In this document: in pieces, positions 32,644-43,585 of the stretch | Numbering within the stretch: the stretch's first letter is position 1 | Layout: the number at the start of each line of letters is the position of its first letter | Assembly: GCA_009746045.1 (NCBI GenBank) | Contig: RPFO01000034.1 | Span: 4,371,949-4,435,948, forward strand | DNA: 64,000 nucleotides | Direction: 5' to 3' | From: Mesostigma viride | Lineage: Eukaryota; Streptophyta; Mesostigmatophyceae; Mesostigmatales; Mesostigmataceae | Notes under the pieces: model-generated | What the model was told of the DNA's origin: nothing | What the model saw: the letters and a program-made list of their open reading frames with translations, nothing else | Databases searched by the model: none | Program-made: the position numbers and the translations under genes

Positions 32644-33846
32644 CTTGGGCATGGCTGGCCGTGGGGCGCGGCATGTGTTGGGGTCGTGTCCAGGAAGCCG
32701 AACCGCCCAGCAGCGCCGGCACACTCGAGTCGCCTTGCCGAGGTCCAGCCGCAGCGTGCAGTTGGCCTCGGTGTGCCCCACGCCGGTGCACCGCTCGCAG
32801 ACGACCTTCTCCTTGGGGACGCCACCCTGCTGCTGTTGCTGCCTGCCAGCGCCGCCCTCCTGTCGAGGCTGCTTGCCCTGACCGCCTCCCGGCCCGCGTT
32901 TGCTGGACGCGTTCTGGTTGTGCCGACCACCGCGAGCTCGGCGTTTGCCACCCAACATTCGCACCACGTTGTCGGCCACCGTCGTGGACAGCTGGGTAAC
33001 AAGAGTGGTCAAGTCCGACAGAGAAGCTGCTGGCGGGGTCGAGGCAGGCACAGGGTTTACCTGAGCAACTGTCGGCAGCTTGTTGTTACGCCTGGGGCCG
33101 CCCCGGTCCTTGAACATCTCTCGGAGGTGCGCCATGGCTGCGTTGAACCGTTTCTGGTCGTCCGGGGTGCCCACTACCACGGAAGAAGCTAGCGCAATTT
33201 TCATGCCGAGACCGGCCTTGACATTGGCACGGCTCTCTGGCGTCAGCCCCAGCGCATCCAGAACTGCGCTGAGTAAATATTCGCTACTCATGTGCTTCAA
33301 GACACCCTTGCTCCGGACCTGGGCCGCGAATCTGGCCATGTCCGAGCTGAGGTAATTCGGGTCAAGCGACAGGTTGCGCACCAGCGCCTGCCCCTCCTTT
33401 TCCTCGTCAGGAAAGCTTGAGGTGTCGAGCACCTCTTGCAGGGCCTTCACTGTGTCGGGCCAGGTCCACGCCTCTTTGCTGGCGTTGATAATGACCCCTC
33501 GCACGTCCGCATTACCCGTAGCCTCGTTGCATACCTCTGACCGGCGCAGCTTGGTGAGGAAAACTGCGTCGGACAGTTCGTTGTAGTCCTGCCGGAGCTC
33601 GCCCAGGCTGTTAATAAACTCCTCCACGGCGGACGGCGTCAGAATTTCTGGCAGCTTACTTGGCAGCTCTTCTTTCTTGAAAACTTTCCGGGCAGTTGGT
33701 GCTGACTGCTGCCCCGGAGCTGTGCTGACCGAGCCACCAGCTGGCTCAGTCGCCACGGTGGCTGCGCCACTCCCATCCGCCGGAGTTGATGCTTGCGTTC
33801 CCTGGTCCTGGGTTGCAGCTGGCGTTCGCTCCGCGCCACGCGCCAT
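32641..33846 (-). CDS. Element E gag
   Basis: Start chosen at the ATG 33846 (MARGAERTP), the first after the 5' LTR; upstream codons lie within the leader and LTR. Pro/Ala/Thr-rich N-terminus, then capsid-like helices (VEEFINSLGELRQDYNELSD, VKALQEVLDTS, FAAQVRSKGVLKHMSSEYLL), then a Gly/Arg/Gln-rich segment. It ends with two Cys/His clusters: CERCTGVGHTEANC (CX2CX4HX4C) and CRRCWAVRLPGHDPNTC. It ends AAG TGA CGT. Gag forms the particle and binds RNA. The single UGA followed by C is a leaky type of stop context. Confidence 0.87.
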   Translation of the reverse strand: MARGAERTPAATQDQGTQASTPADGSGAATVATEPAGGSVSTAPGQQSAPTARKVFKKEELPSKLPEILTPSAVEEFINSLGELRQDYNELSDAVFLTKLRRSEVCNEATGNADVRGVIINASKEAWTWPDTVKALQEVLDTSSFPDEEKEGQALVRNLSLDPNYLSSDMARFAAQVRSKGVLKHMSSEYLLSAVLDALGLTPESRANVKAGLGMKIALASSVVVGTPDDQKRFNAAMAHLREMFKDRGGPRRNNKLPTVAQVNPVPASTPPAASLSDLTTLVTQLSTTVADNVVRMLGGKRRARGGRHNQNASSKRGPGGGQGKQPRQEGGAGRQQQQQGGVPKEKVVCERCTGVGHTEANCTLRLDLGKATRVCRRCWAVRLPGHDPNTCRAPRPAMPK

Positions 33847-33892
33847 GAGCCCAGAAAAATGGTCAACGGTAATGTTGACTGTTGTGAATACA

Positions 33893-34321
33893 AGTTGAAC
33901 GCCCTTCACCGCTGGCTAGCACGCCGGCGATGGAGACGGGATTTTTGTTGTTTGGGGAACCGATTGTGGGAGGCTGAGCCCGCAGCCGCCACTGATTGCT
34001 ATTGAACCCTTGCTGCTGGCCAGGCCGCAAGGAGCTCAGCGGCGCGGCGCTAACCGATAAGGCATGCTCGAGCCTCTAACCCGAGACTACCGGTAGGCTA
34101 CCGGATAGTGCATGCTCGAGCCTCTAACCCGAGACTACCGGCACTCAGCGGATCTGTGCTACCGAGGGCGACGGTTCTCTGACCGTCCCGGCGCGCACTG
34201 GCTTCCGTACCTTGCTTAGGCACCGACTAGCATCTAGACACCAATCTTTGATGCCCACCTGACTAGGCGCCCAGGCCGGCGACTACCGGCCAGCGGATAG
34301 ATGCCACTCGGGAGCACAACT
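33893..34321 (-). repeat. Element E 5' LTR
   Basis: 429 bp, ending (minus strand) in CAACT just before the leader, flanked at 34322-34326 by the duplicate CTTTC. Confidence 0.95.
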
Positions 34322-34810
34322 CTTTCTGAACGGGGGCAGTTGACGAGCAGCATTCCTCCGGACGAATGAATTGCGTTCCATACTTGCGCAAAATTTTGAA
34401 AGGTAGCTTGCGTGCAGCCCTACTAAAATTTGCGCGCACGTTCAGATTTCCAAATCTCAAGTAAATTTCGGCGGAACATTCTGAACGGGGGTAGTTGGCG
34501 GGCAGCGTTCCTCCAGACGAATGAAATGCGTTCCATACTAGCGCAAAATTTTGAAAGGTAGCTTGCGTGCAGCCCTACTAAAATTTGCGCGAAGTGTGGG
34601 ACTGAAAATTCGTAACGGAAACTTTTTGGTAGTTGCCGTCACTTCCTCTTGTGCAAACGTGTGGGAGTGAAAATTCGTAACGGAAACTTTTTGGTAGTTG
34701 CCGTCACTTCATTTTGCGCGAGTGTTGGGCTGAAAATTCGTAACGGAAACTTTTTGGTAGTTGCCGTCACTTCCTTTGGTTCGACTGAAAATTCGCTGAA
34801 ATTCGCTGAA
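34322..34810. repeat. Tandem array: 157-bp units and 68-bp units
   Basis: One unit of about 157 bp (TGAACGGGGG..., CGAATGAA.TGCGTTCCATAC, AGCCCTACTAAAATTTGCGC) occurs twice; the first copy was split by element E. Three units of about 68 bp follow with GAAAATTCGTAACGGAAAC and GGTAGTTGCCGTCACTTC (about 34605-34775). It may be part of the 5' end of element C. No coding. Confidence 0.8.
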
Positions 34811-35880
34811 TTCGTACCGTAGCCTAATTTTTAGTATCTCGAAGTGACGGGGCACCTAAAAATTTGCCCACAAGTACACTTGGCAGCGCGCTCACTGGGA
34901 AAAATTGTACAGCCGCTCCGGCGGGCCACTTGAACGAATTGTAATGGGGATGCGCAGGGGGGGTGGAAAAAACAAAAATATCAGACACCATGCTGAAATT
35001 TTCCAAAAGTTGGCCCTTGGACCCTACCTACCTAGCACCTAGGCGCTATACCTAGCAAAACCCTGAGGTCCCAAGGGTTATAGGGGTCGACCTAGGGTGC
35101 AAAATGATCAGCTCCGCGAGCTCTACCGTTTGAGCATATTGGTGTATGGGAAAATTCCGGTTTTCTTAAATGGGTCGTTGGCCGGCGCGACGCGATACTG
35201 GCACAGCACGGCGCTGGATAGCCGAAGGCTTTTAGTGGTGGCAGTCTGACGGCAGCATACTTCCGTGCCTAGGGGCAGCACCATCTTGCGGGCAACCCCC
35301 CCCCTCTATGGTACCTGCCAAAATTTTGACTGCAGATTTGGGTTCAGCTCGCCAAGTGCTATCAGTTTGTCCGTCAAACCGTTTCAAAATTCCGACCATA
35401 CAGGGAGCTAGCAGAAAATCCAAGTGTTTTGTTGTAAAAAACCCATATCGGCCCGGCACCCTACCAACCTACCCTTTAAGTTAACGGTTTTTGAGGCTCT
35501 GTAACTTCTAACCTAGAGACCCCCTGGGGTTGCGACCAGTGGCAAACATGCTTGTTTTCGCGAGATCTACTCGAATCCAGCATGATGTAAATTTTCTTGT
35601 TTTTTTCCACCCCCCCTGGGGATGCGCACCACTTCCTGCACAACGTCCCTATACGACGGGTCATCCTCCTCAACGTCATCGGGGTGCGTCTCATCCCGGG
35701 TGTTCCGGTCCAAAATTTCCTGGCGCAGACTCGCCAAATCCGAGTCTGATGTCCCCGAGTCGTCAGACATCGGGGACGAGGACGACTGATACGGCGTGAC
35801 TGATGGCACCTCCTCGTCTGCATGAGGAGGTCGCGCCCATCAGGGCCTTGCCCTTGTTGTTCGGAGCCTTGGGAGCCATT
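34811..35880. other. Unassigned sequence with a possible minus-strand first exon
   Basis: Mostly featureless. At 35877 down to about 35570 a minus-strand ATG (MAPKAPNNKGKALM) abuts the LTR-like repeat at 35881, and a neighbouring frame reads an acidic stretch (SDDSGTSDSDLASLRQ, DDVEEDDPSYRDVV) to a stop near 35567. It could be the start of a Gag or transposase; frames do not join cleanly. Low confidence as a gene. Confidence 0.3.
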
Positions 35881-36322
35881 TGTTGCGTCCAAGCCTATTT
35901 AATTAGGTTCCTTTAGTGGACAGTTCGGCGCAACAATGTTAAATAGGCGAAGTCTTAGTGTTCGACTATTTAGGACTATTTGTACAGCCGGTTCATACGG
36001 CGTTGTACTTGCTATTCAGTGGTTTTGTAGTACTTTCGGTACTTTGGTTTATCTGTAGGTGCGCAGCATGTCAATGTGCGTGGACCTAGTATAAGTCGTT
36101 TTGGGTCGTACGGTGAATGCGTGTGAACCGTAGCGCCCTAGAGATCTCGGTTGACCATGCGTCCAAGCAGTGCTGCTTGGCACTGCTTGGCAACGCCGTG
36201 AGCCGCCAAGGTTAATAGTGTGTGGGAACGTTCACCATTGTCACCCCCGGAATGAATGAAATGAATTGAGTTAATCTCTTTCTCTTTCCGGCTGGGTCAC
36301 GCCCGCGGGTTTAGGAAATGCA
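35881..36322 (+). repeat. LTR of TRIM family I (copy I1)
   Basis: 442 bp, TGTTGCGTCC...GGAAATGCA, the same length and sequence as the inverted copy at 48739-49180. It is followed by TGGTCCTGAATTCC, which starts TGG like a primer-binding site but differs from the other copy. No matching second LTR in this orientation and no duplication of flanks (CCATT and TGGTC), so it is a solo or orphan LTR. Confidence 0.75.
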
Positions 36323-38418
36323 TGGTCCTGAATTCCTGTCGTAAATGCTACATGTACCTCGGGAGGCATTTCGCCCAGCTTCCCACGAGGTTGCAACACC
36401 TCGGGCTTGAACCGGCCAGGGTCAACTGCGCCAGGTTAATTATGTTAGATTAGTTATCGTCCATACTAGTCATGGTGTGGATTGCGTAGATTAATATAGC
36501 GACCACTGTTCATAATGGTCTATTATGAATCAGGTGTAGATCTTTCGCAGCCGGCAGCCAGCCGGGATGTAAAACTGGACTCGGAGGAATCCACCTGAGT
36601 CGCAGAGGTAAATAAGCGCTGTTTATAAGTTTCTAAAACAATTGTAATGTCACATCGCAAACTTGCCACCTTGCGATTGTGCGTATGTCGTGACCTACAC
36701 TCTAGAGGTCACGACCCAGGTTCCTGTCAGGAGCGGCTTTTTTTTTTTCACGAATTTAATTTTAGTCGACTTTTTAGTAGGGCGGGGTTGCTGGCGAGTG
36801 TTCGAGGGAATGTCCTCATCATCGGCGACCTCTTTTACTTCGGCAGCGTCCATGGGCACGACACCCGGCAGTCAGCTGGGGGAGTCGAAGACACAGGTAT
36901 GCCCGGAGTAGGATTGTTCATTATGATAGAACGCTCCTTCGGCCAATGCTGTCGAAATTTTAGTTTTTCCTAGACTTGAATTTCTATCAGTATATGCAGC
37001 CCTACCCAGTAGTGTTTCTTTTAGGGTTGCAGCCCTTCCAGGCTGTAGCCCCCTTTTCTTTTTGTCATGCTGCAGCCCTTCCAGGCTGTAGCCCATTTGT
37101 GGTGCTGCAGCCCTTACAGGCTGTAGCCCCCTTTGTGTGTGTGTGTGTGTGTGCTGCAGCCCTTACATGTTGTAGCCCATTGTGGTGCTGCAGCCCTTAC
37201 AGGCTGTAGCCCCCTTTTGTGTGTGTGTGTGTGCTGCAGCCCTTCCAGGCTGTAGCCCATTTTTGCGTTGCAGCCCTTCCCGGCTGTAGCCCATTTTTGC
37301 GTTGCAGCCCTTCCCGGCTGTAGCCCATTTAGCGTTGCAGTCCTTCCAGGCTGTAGCCCAAGTGTTTCTTTTAGTGGCAGCCCTTATAGGCTGTAGCCCC
37401 TAGCAGCAATAGTGTACACTGTGGCTTGCTCCTTAATCTTCGGAGCACGCTGAACAGGTCATTCGTGGGTACGGGTGGGGTAGGCAGGTCTTGCCACTCT
37501 TGTTCAGGCAAAAGAGTTAATTCTTATGCACACGGCACTCCTGGGTCACTAGGAGCCACTTGTACCACTCTATGACCTTCACCACCACCTTTGCCTTCTG
37601 CCCCAACCCTCCTCTCACCTGGGTCATCAGTGTAGAGGGTACAGGGAGGGCAACAATTGTTGGATGCACTACGTAGCTGTGACAACAGGTAGTCATATCT
37701 GTTGCATGCGCAAATGGTGACGCGCAGTAGTAGCTACTTTGGTTGGCTGCTGCACTGTTACAGGTGGTCACACAATTGTTCTTTTCCTTCATTGGGTTGT
37801 TTTATTTTCTTTAGGTGCTGGTGGTCATGCCAGTATCTTGGAGACAGGCAGGTAGTAGCCAGTCTGGCTAGCTGCTGCGCTGTTACGGGTGGTCACACCT
37901 GTCCTTCTTCTTTCTTTTGTTGTTTGGTTATTTCCATATGCTGCTATTCATGCTAGTATGTTGACACTGTGTCCCTGTTGTTGTAGCCGGTAGCTGCCTG
38001 TACCATACCTCCTTTGCAGGGGCCAGGATGGCTGCCTGTGCTCACCTTATAGGTGCTATAGTGACAATTGCTATCTTTAGTAGCATCGTCCCTTGTAGTC
38101 TTTAGTGACTGCAATATTCTAGCAATATTTGTATCAGCTGTGACAGCAGCTAGTAATAGCTGTGTTGTCTAGGTTGGTCTTATTTGCTACTAGACATCGC
38201 AATTAGGGATACCCTCATGGCTGTTGCTGTCTCTTTGTTGGGATCAATTAGTTAAAGTGACAGTTGTTGCAACAGTTAGTCATAGCTGGTGCCATCATGA
38301 GTATTTTGTCTCTTTTGCTTCTTTTGGTTCCTGTGTATATGGCCCTCACGGCCGTCCATGTGAAGTGCATTAACGCTTTACCTCTTTTGTTTCCTTAGTG
38401 TCCCAATGTCCAGGAAAA
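36323..38418. other. Non-coding stretch
   Basis: No gene seen. Contains the tandem repeat at 37019-37400 and pyrimidine-rich sequence with scattered GGTCACAC and TAGTA motifs up to 38400. Confidence 0.5.
37019..37400 (+). repeat. Degenerate tandem repeat around GCAGCCCTTCCAGGCTGTAG
   Basis: About eleven units of 24 to 45 bp, each with GCAGCCCTT.CAGGCTGTAGCCC, a near-palindromic core (GGGCTGCA/TGCAGCCC arms). Spacers include TTTTTGCGT and GT runs at 37131-37153 and 37219-37233. Confidence 0.85.
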
Positions 38419-40162
38419 GGCCTCAATTGAGGCCTTTTTTATATTGGGTGTTGCATGCAGCCAAACAACTTTTTTCCAAATATGAGCATAGGCCATGCAT
38501 TATTATGATTGTTTTGGGGTTGCCAGCACTTAACATCAGTCATATAGCCCCAATACCTATTTAATTATGATTTGACAAAACAGGGTGTCGCTGCGGTGGC
38601 ACCATAAACACAGCATGACCATAGATGCAAGCAGAAAAAAGGCGGTAGTACTCAGTTCCCTCTGCCTCTTAGGTGTCTTTTGGACCTTTCGAGGTTTCCC
38701 CACAACACGGTAAGCATGGCATGACATGGCATGCTCCCCCAAGGGACGCCTCATACACAATTGCACGGCCGGGGCTGTCGCGCAGCACTGCAGGCAGCAA
38801 CAGCCTGCCATGGGTATTGCACGTAACCATGAGGAATCCAAAGCCTCTATTACAAACACGCACAAGGATCATGCATTATAATGATAGGTGTGACCTTCCA
38901 AGCGCTTAGCTTCACTCACATAGCCCCAATATCTACGTTGTTACGGTATATTCTGACAGGGGTTTGCTGCCGCGGCAGCAGATGAACAGCACATGGCAAG
39001 ATATACAAGCATAACTGGACACCATTTGCACTGTCCTCTAGACCTCTAGCCTGATTTTAAGCTTTGCAAGGGTTGCCTGAGACATGGCCAGCATGGCAGG
39101 ACCTGCCATGCTTCTTATGGAAAGCAAACACGTCTACACAGTGGGGGCCAGCCGCAGAGCACTGCACGAAGTAAGATAGCCTGCCTTACGTCACCTCGGC
39201 ATTAGGCGCCGATAGGCAGCTAAAAACTGGCGATATCACAAGCAAATCGATGCCATTCCCTTTCTACCACCAGGACGCACTTACCTTTCACACCCCTCAC
39301 ACCCGGGATCACTAAGCACGCATATGCGTTGGCGCTGAACGTGGCTGCATCAGAAAAGCTGTTCAAGCTCGGCGTTTTCAAGTTGTCCGGAAGCGATGCA
39401 GCCCGCTAATCTGGCCGGACAGACGCTCCATGCGTCGTCCATTGACGTATGAAAGCGGCTGCAGCGGCCTCACCAGCGCTGTTCGCATACTTGCGCTCCC
39501 ATATCTGGGGGCGCGCGCGCGTTTATTGTCCGCAACCCAGTTTTTCCTAGCTAAAAACACCCCTTCCTCTACCTATGGATTCACGACAAAAGGCTCGAAT
39601 ATAACCAGCGCCCCTTTAGTCACGGCTGCCCCAACATCCCCCCCCGCCGTTCCGCTAGTCTCCTTCCCACCATATCGAAGCATCGTCCTGCTGGCAGGCG
39701 CACTATCAACGCCATCTACGCCCCATCTGAACTTCACTAACCTGGCATTCAGCACACAAATAACGACCCCACGAATTTATAAATCGGCTTTTGACACATT
39801 TAGCGGTCGGGCTAGCTTCAAGGATAATTTATCTGCCCAACGCGCTCCATACTGCTCGAAATGATGCACGAACGTGGCCATACGGTCCATTTTACTCGAG
39901 GCCGCCATGGTCGTGCATTCGTGAAAATTCCTCGTCCCGTTGCACGAAAGTGGCCAAAATAGGTACTTTTCCACCTCACGTATTTTTCAGTAACCGTCGA
40001 CCCCTGTCGACCCCAACGGGTCAGGACGCTCAGCACATGTACCAGATTCGCGCCACTGGGGCCGGACGACCCATAGGACCGGTCCTTCCCGCCAAAATAC
40101 CGTACTTTGTGAGATCTTGGTAAAAAAGGCCTCAATTGAGCCAAAAGGCCTCAATTGAGGCC
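38419..40162. mobile_element. Candidate non-autonomous element with palindromic ends
   Basis: The left end has the 16-bp palindrome GGCCTCAATTGAGGCC (38419-38434) followed by TTTTTTA. The right end has TAAAAAA, then GGCCTCAATTGAGCC (40128-40142), AAAA, and a full copy again (40147-40162). The inverted ends agree over about 20 bp. Target duplication unclear (an A run on both sides). The inside (1.7 kb) has no recognisable protein; the longest ORF (39430-39864, 144 codons) has no recognisable motif. It could also be two unrelated palindromes. Confidence 0.4.
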
Positions 40163-41205
40163 TATGGACAAATAGACATTAGTGGTTGTCGCCGGCGTTC
40201 CACCGGCTTGTTCCTTTGTGCATCGTGTCCATCTTCAAGCGTCGGCCTGTTTGGCAAGGGTAATTAATGTTTCTTACCTTTGACGTATCTATGCGACGTG
40301 GTTGTTTCAGGATGATGCGCTTGGTTGTTGTAGCTCGGGTACCTTACTTTTCCTTCCAGTCAGGGAGGGTTCTATCAGCATATGCTTTGCAACCTTTCCT
40401 AGTTGCAGATTTCACTTTGCTTAAATGCATGCTGTTGTGGACGTTCATGGACATCAGTTCCCACGTGTGGATCCTACAGGGTTCTCAGTCCTCCTGTCAT
40501 GCACACTTGTCTCCTCGTACTTTTTCCTTCCAGTCAGGGAGGGTTACGTCGCCTTCTTAGTTGCAGGTTTTAGGCAATGGAGCACTTAGCTGCATGACGG
40601 CCCTGGGATTGTTGTTGATTTTTGTTGCTTGACAATAACAATCTATGGATCCTATAGGGTTAGCAGTACTCCTTCAGTCTGAAGGCGCTATTAGCATCTT
40701 GTTCTCTTCCCTGTTCTAAGGGGAGTTAGGACTCTTCACATGGGGTGCATTGGGTTTTACCACCACCCCCACATCATCTATCCTCAGTTGCATTCAGCCC
40801 CTTGCCATCCCCCCTCCCTTGCACAGCCACCGTGCCAGGAGCTAGCAAGTAGTAATCCTTGCTGTTAATCGGGGTTGCTGTTGGTCATACATGCTGTTTG
40901 CTGGGATTGATGTCAGGTGATAATGGGTGTTCCTACCCATTGTTGTGGGTGTGTGGCACGTTTCTGTTGCAGGTAGTCATACCTATTTTTTTTGTACTCA
41001 ATACTAGCGGTCATGCTGGTAACCGTGGCAATGGTTTATTGGATATCGCCCGCTAGACACATCTACCATGATGACAGGGGCTCGTGATAGCTCAGTACCG
41101 GGGAGTTCCTCGACGTGTTTGTAGGGGCAGCCTTGCTTGTGGACCTGATCACTCCACTCTCACTGCCATTCGGACACATGTTTCGTAGACACTGCCTTGT
41201 CCTGA
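40163..41205. other. Non-coding stretch before element G
   Basis: No gene. The 21-bp motif beginning TTTCCTTCCAGTCAGGGAGG occurs twice, about 180 bp apart (40348 and 40528). Confidence 0.5.
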
Positions 41206-41210
41206 CCTTC

Positions 41211-41956
41211 TGTCAAAATAACCAGGTATTGGAGGAACCTGATCTTTCTTGAAGCCTAGTACTTGAGGAAATGTTTATCACAATAGGAATTAATGTTCAT
41301 ATCCCATTCGTTGATTAAACATTAATAATATGGGGCGGCCACCATGTCTAGGGCCAGCCCTTTAGGTCACCTGGCTTGTAAACAACAAGGAGCAGCAATT
41401 TTCCTTAAGTGCTATGTCCACCCAAAGGGCAAAACCACAACAACGCATTGTAGCCGTCAGATTAGTGACGGCGCATTCAACATTGTCGGATGCACAAAAG
41501 TCATGCACATGCGCCAGAGGCGCGGCGCCGGAGCCAAAAGGTACTCTACCACTTATATTAGGTTTCTTTCTCTAAGGTCGGCGCAGGCTCAACTTATTTT
41601 CGTCTACATCTGTCACAAGGGAAGTGACGCGGCGCCACAACTGGTCCGTCTGGCAAAAATTGCCAAAGTCCATGCAGCCCGTCATACCAGACAACTCAGA
41701 ATATATGGTAAGACCTACGGACGGTACAAAAGTCCACAGTATCTTCCGTACTGAGATTCGACACTGAAAATAAAGCAAGGCACTGACGTAGCTCACACAG
41801 AATTGTGCCGGCAAGGTAAATCACGGCATATCCTACGTAATAATTCCGTCAATGTCCCGACGGCAGAATAAACGATAATACAAACACGAGCAAGTGGCCC
41901 AAGCCTGCACTAATAAAAATGCGAGCCTGTGGCACAAAACGGTAAAACTTCTGACA
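41211..41956 (-). repeat. Element G 3' LTR
   Basis: 746 bp, TGTCA...TGACA. The 136-codon ORF inside it (41344-41754, plus) is also present in the other LTR and shows no family features. Confidence 0.92.
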
Positions 41957-42142
41957 CACCCCCTTGGGCCATGGGCGAGAACTACCTGGCTTGTCACCAA
42001 AAACACTTGTTACTCTAGTATAGGTGAGCAGTTGGACGCGTCCGTCCTCACCACCCCCTGACAAAAGCACTGCGTCTGGGTTTCACATAATCAGGTGTTG
42101 AACCCGGCCATAGGGGTATATCATGTCATCACTGTCAGCGGC

Positions 42143-43055
42143 TCACAGAACTGTCTCAAGGGTCCCGGATGGGCCTGCGTCAGTGGAAAAACAGAAACCG
42201 GGTGGCAGTTCGCTGGCCTCCTGTGTCATGTTGGCCTGAGCTGGCTTCTCCTTGGGTCGCAGCTCGGGGTGCTTCCGCCAGCAGGTGGCAGGTGTGTGAC
42301 CGGGCTTCCTGCAGAAAGAACAGCGCTTGGGCGTGCTGCCTGCTCCAGTCGCATAGGCCTGCCCCGGTTGCTGGGCACCAGAGGTGCCTTCCTGCGGCTT
42401 GGCAGCACCCCCTTGCCCCTTGGAACCAGTACGGCGATCAACCAGGAAGTCGTCGATCTCCAAAAACAGGAGTTTCACCTCCCCCAAGGTCATCCCATCG
42501 CGCCGGCGGGCGGCCAGTGCCTGTCGATACTGTGTAGGCAGGCCGGCCAGCATGTAATCCCGCCACGCTTCATCGGTGAGGGGGATGCCGAGGTCATGAA
42601 GGCGGCGTCGGAGGACCTCACCCCTTGTCCAGTAGCTTATCCCCGACTCGGTCGCTGGGTTCATCTCAATCCTTGCAATCTCGCGTTTTTTTCTCCGCTT
42701 TGTAACTGTCAGTCATCATTGGCTGTTCGATTGTGTCACGCAGCCGTGCAAACACTGTCGATGCTCGCTGATCCGGGCATGAGTCAGCCAAGGAAACAGC
42801 CCAGTCTTCCAGGCACAAGAGAAGGGGTGCAAGCAGCACCTCGTCTAAGTTCCGGTTTTCTGGGTTGTCTTCCGCTGTCCCCAGCAGGATATCAGCGATG
42901 CCCTGGGAACGGCACAGCGTTGTAAACTGCAGCTTGAATGTGATCCACTTGTCGATATCTTTGCCGTTGATCTTCGTGACGTTTTTCACTGCTTGAGAAA
43001 GAAAACGTGTGTTGGCTAGGCGTTCCGCAGCGCGGTCAGCAGCCCGGCTAGTCAT
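42143..43055 (-). pseudogene. Element G gag (Copia/UBN2 type), one frameshift
   Basis: Starts at 43055 (MTSRAADRAAERL). Copia-type capsid: GKDIDKWITFKLQF, DILLGTAEDNPEN, WAVSLADSCPD, then after a one-base shift at the A-run near 42690, SYWTRGEVLRRRLHDLGIPL, DYMLAGLPTQYRQAL and LLFLEIDDFLVD. The nucleocapsid knuckle is CSFCRKPGHTPATC (CX2CX4HX4C). It ends at 42143 (GTLETVL). Role: particle formation and RNA packaging. The shift in a homopolymer may be a mutation or an assembly error. Confidence 0.85.
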
Positions 43056-43152
43056 TCTGAACAGGGGTATGGTAATGCTGGGCTCAGGTCTGGTTCAAAA
43101 ACAGGGGTATAGTCCGCTTAAACAGTACCAACTTAAAAGAAATAGTCAGCAC

Positions 43153-43413
43153 CTAGTCGTTGCCGGACCCTCCTGTGATGTTGTCAACCACAGCCCTTTC
43201 AATGTAGTAGTAAAAATCCCACAGGCCAAAATGCCAAGTGTTGTCCTCGTTTTTTACAGCCTGGAAAAGTTGATGCAACCAAGAGAAAGCTTGTAAAGGG
43301 TCTACAGCAAATGAGAAACTTCGACCCTCATACTCAAAGGTAACCTTAATAGGCTTTACAGGGTTGGAGGCTGGCTCTGATGAAGCTGGTGCAGGATTTT
43401 CAGTTCCGGACAT
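43153..43413 (-). CDS. Element G small ORF before gag
   Basis: 86 residues from the ATG at 43413 (MSGTENPAPASS): Pro/Ser-rich start, then KVTFEYEGRSFSFAVDP, LHQLFQAVKNEDNTWHFG and a Tyr-rich WDFYYYIERAVVD. No family recognised. It lies between the primer site and Gag; it may be the N-terminus of Gag in another frame. Moderate coding look, low certainty. Confidence 0.4.
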   Translation of the reverse strand: MSGTENPAPASSEPASNPVKPIKVTFEYEGRSFSFAVDPLQAFSWLHQLFQAVKNEDNTWHFGLWDFYYYIERAVVDNITGGSGND

Positions 43414-43585
43414 AGACTTGACACAGTCCAAAACTTGATATCTGGGACCCCAAACCTTGCTCTTAGGATGGCAAAAGTTGCCCAAAGGTGTGATGATCAC
43501 CCCTAGGTCCTTTTTGCATCAAAAAACCGCCTTCCAAGAACCCCCCAAGGTCAAAAACGGAATTCAACTCTGTAACTCGATACCA

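Larger units (their letters stand above)
28125..34321 (-). mobile_element. Element E: near-intact LTR retrotransposon (Gag-INT-PR-RT-RH)
   Basis: LTRs 28125-28553 and 33893-34321, 429 bp each and identical as far as I can compare by eye, with ends AGTTG...CAACT. The duplication CTTTC is at 28120-28124 and 34322-34326. On the minus strand the order is Gag (33846-32641), one UGA, Pol with INT and PR (32640 down), then PR end, RT and RH (30850-28892). A purine tract (AAAAAGAAAGTATGGG) precedes the 3' LTR. Only one frameshift, inside PR, was found, so this is the best reference copy of the family in the window and a recent insertion. Confidence 0.95.

Noticed and set aside
28125..34321. Reading element E as a Copia element with a missing protease
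   Set aside because: A retropepsin-like Asp motif and ILG-type motif lie between INT and RT, and the same is seen in A and C.
37019..37400. CRISPR-like array
   Set aside because: Units vary in length, spacers are simple sequence, and the genome is eukaryotic.
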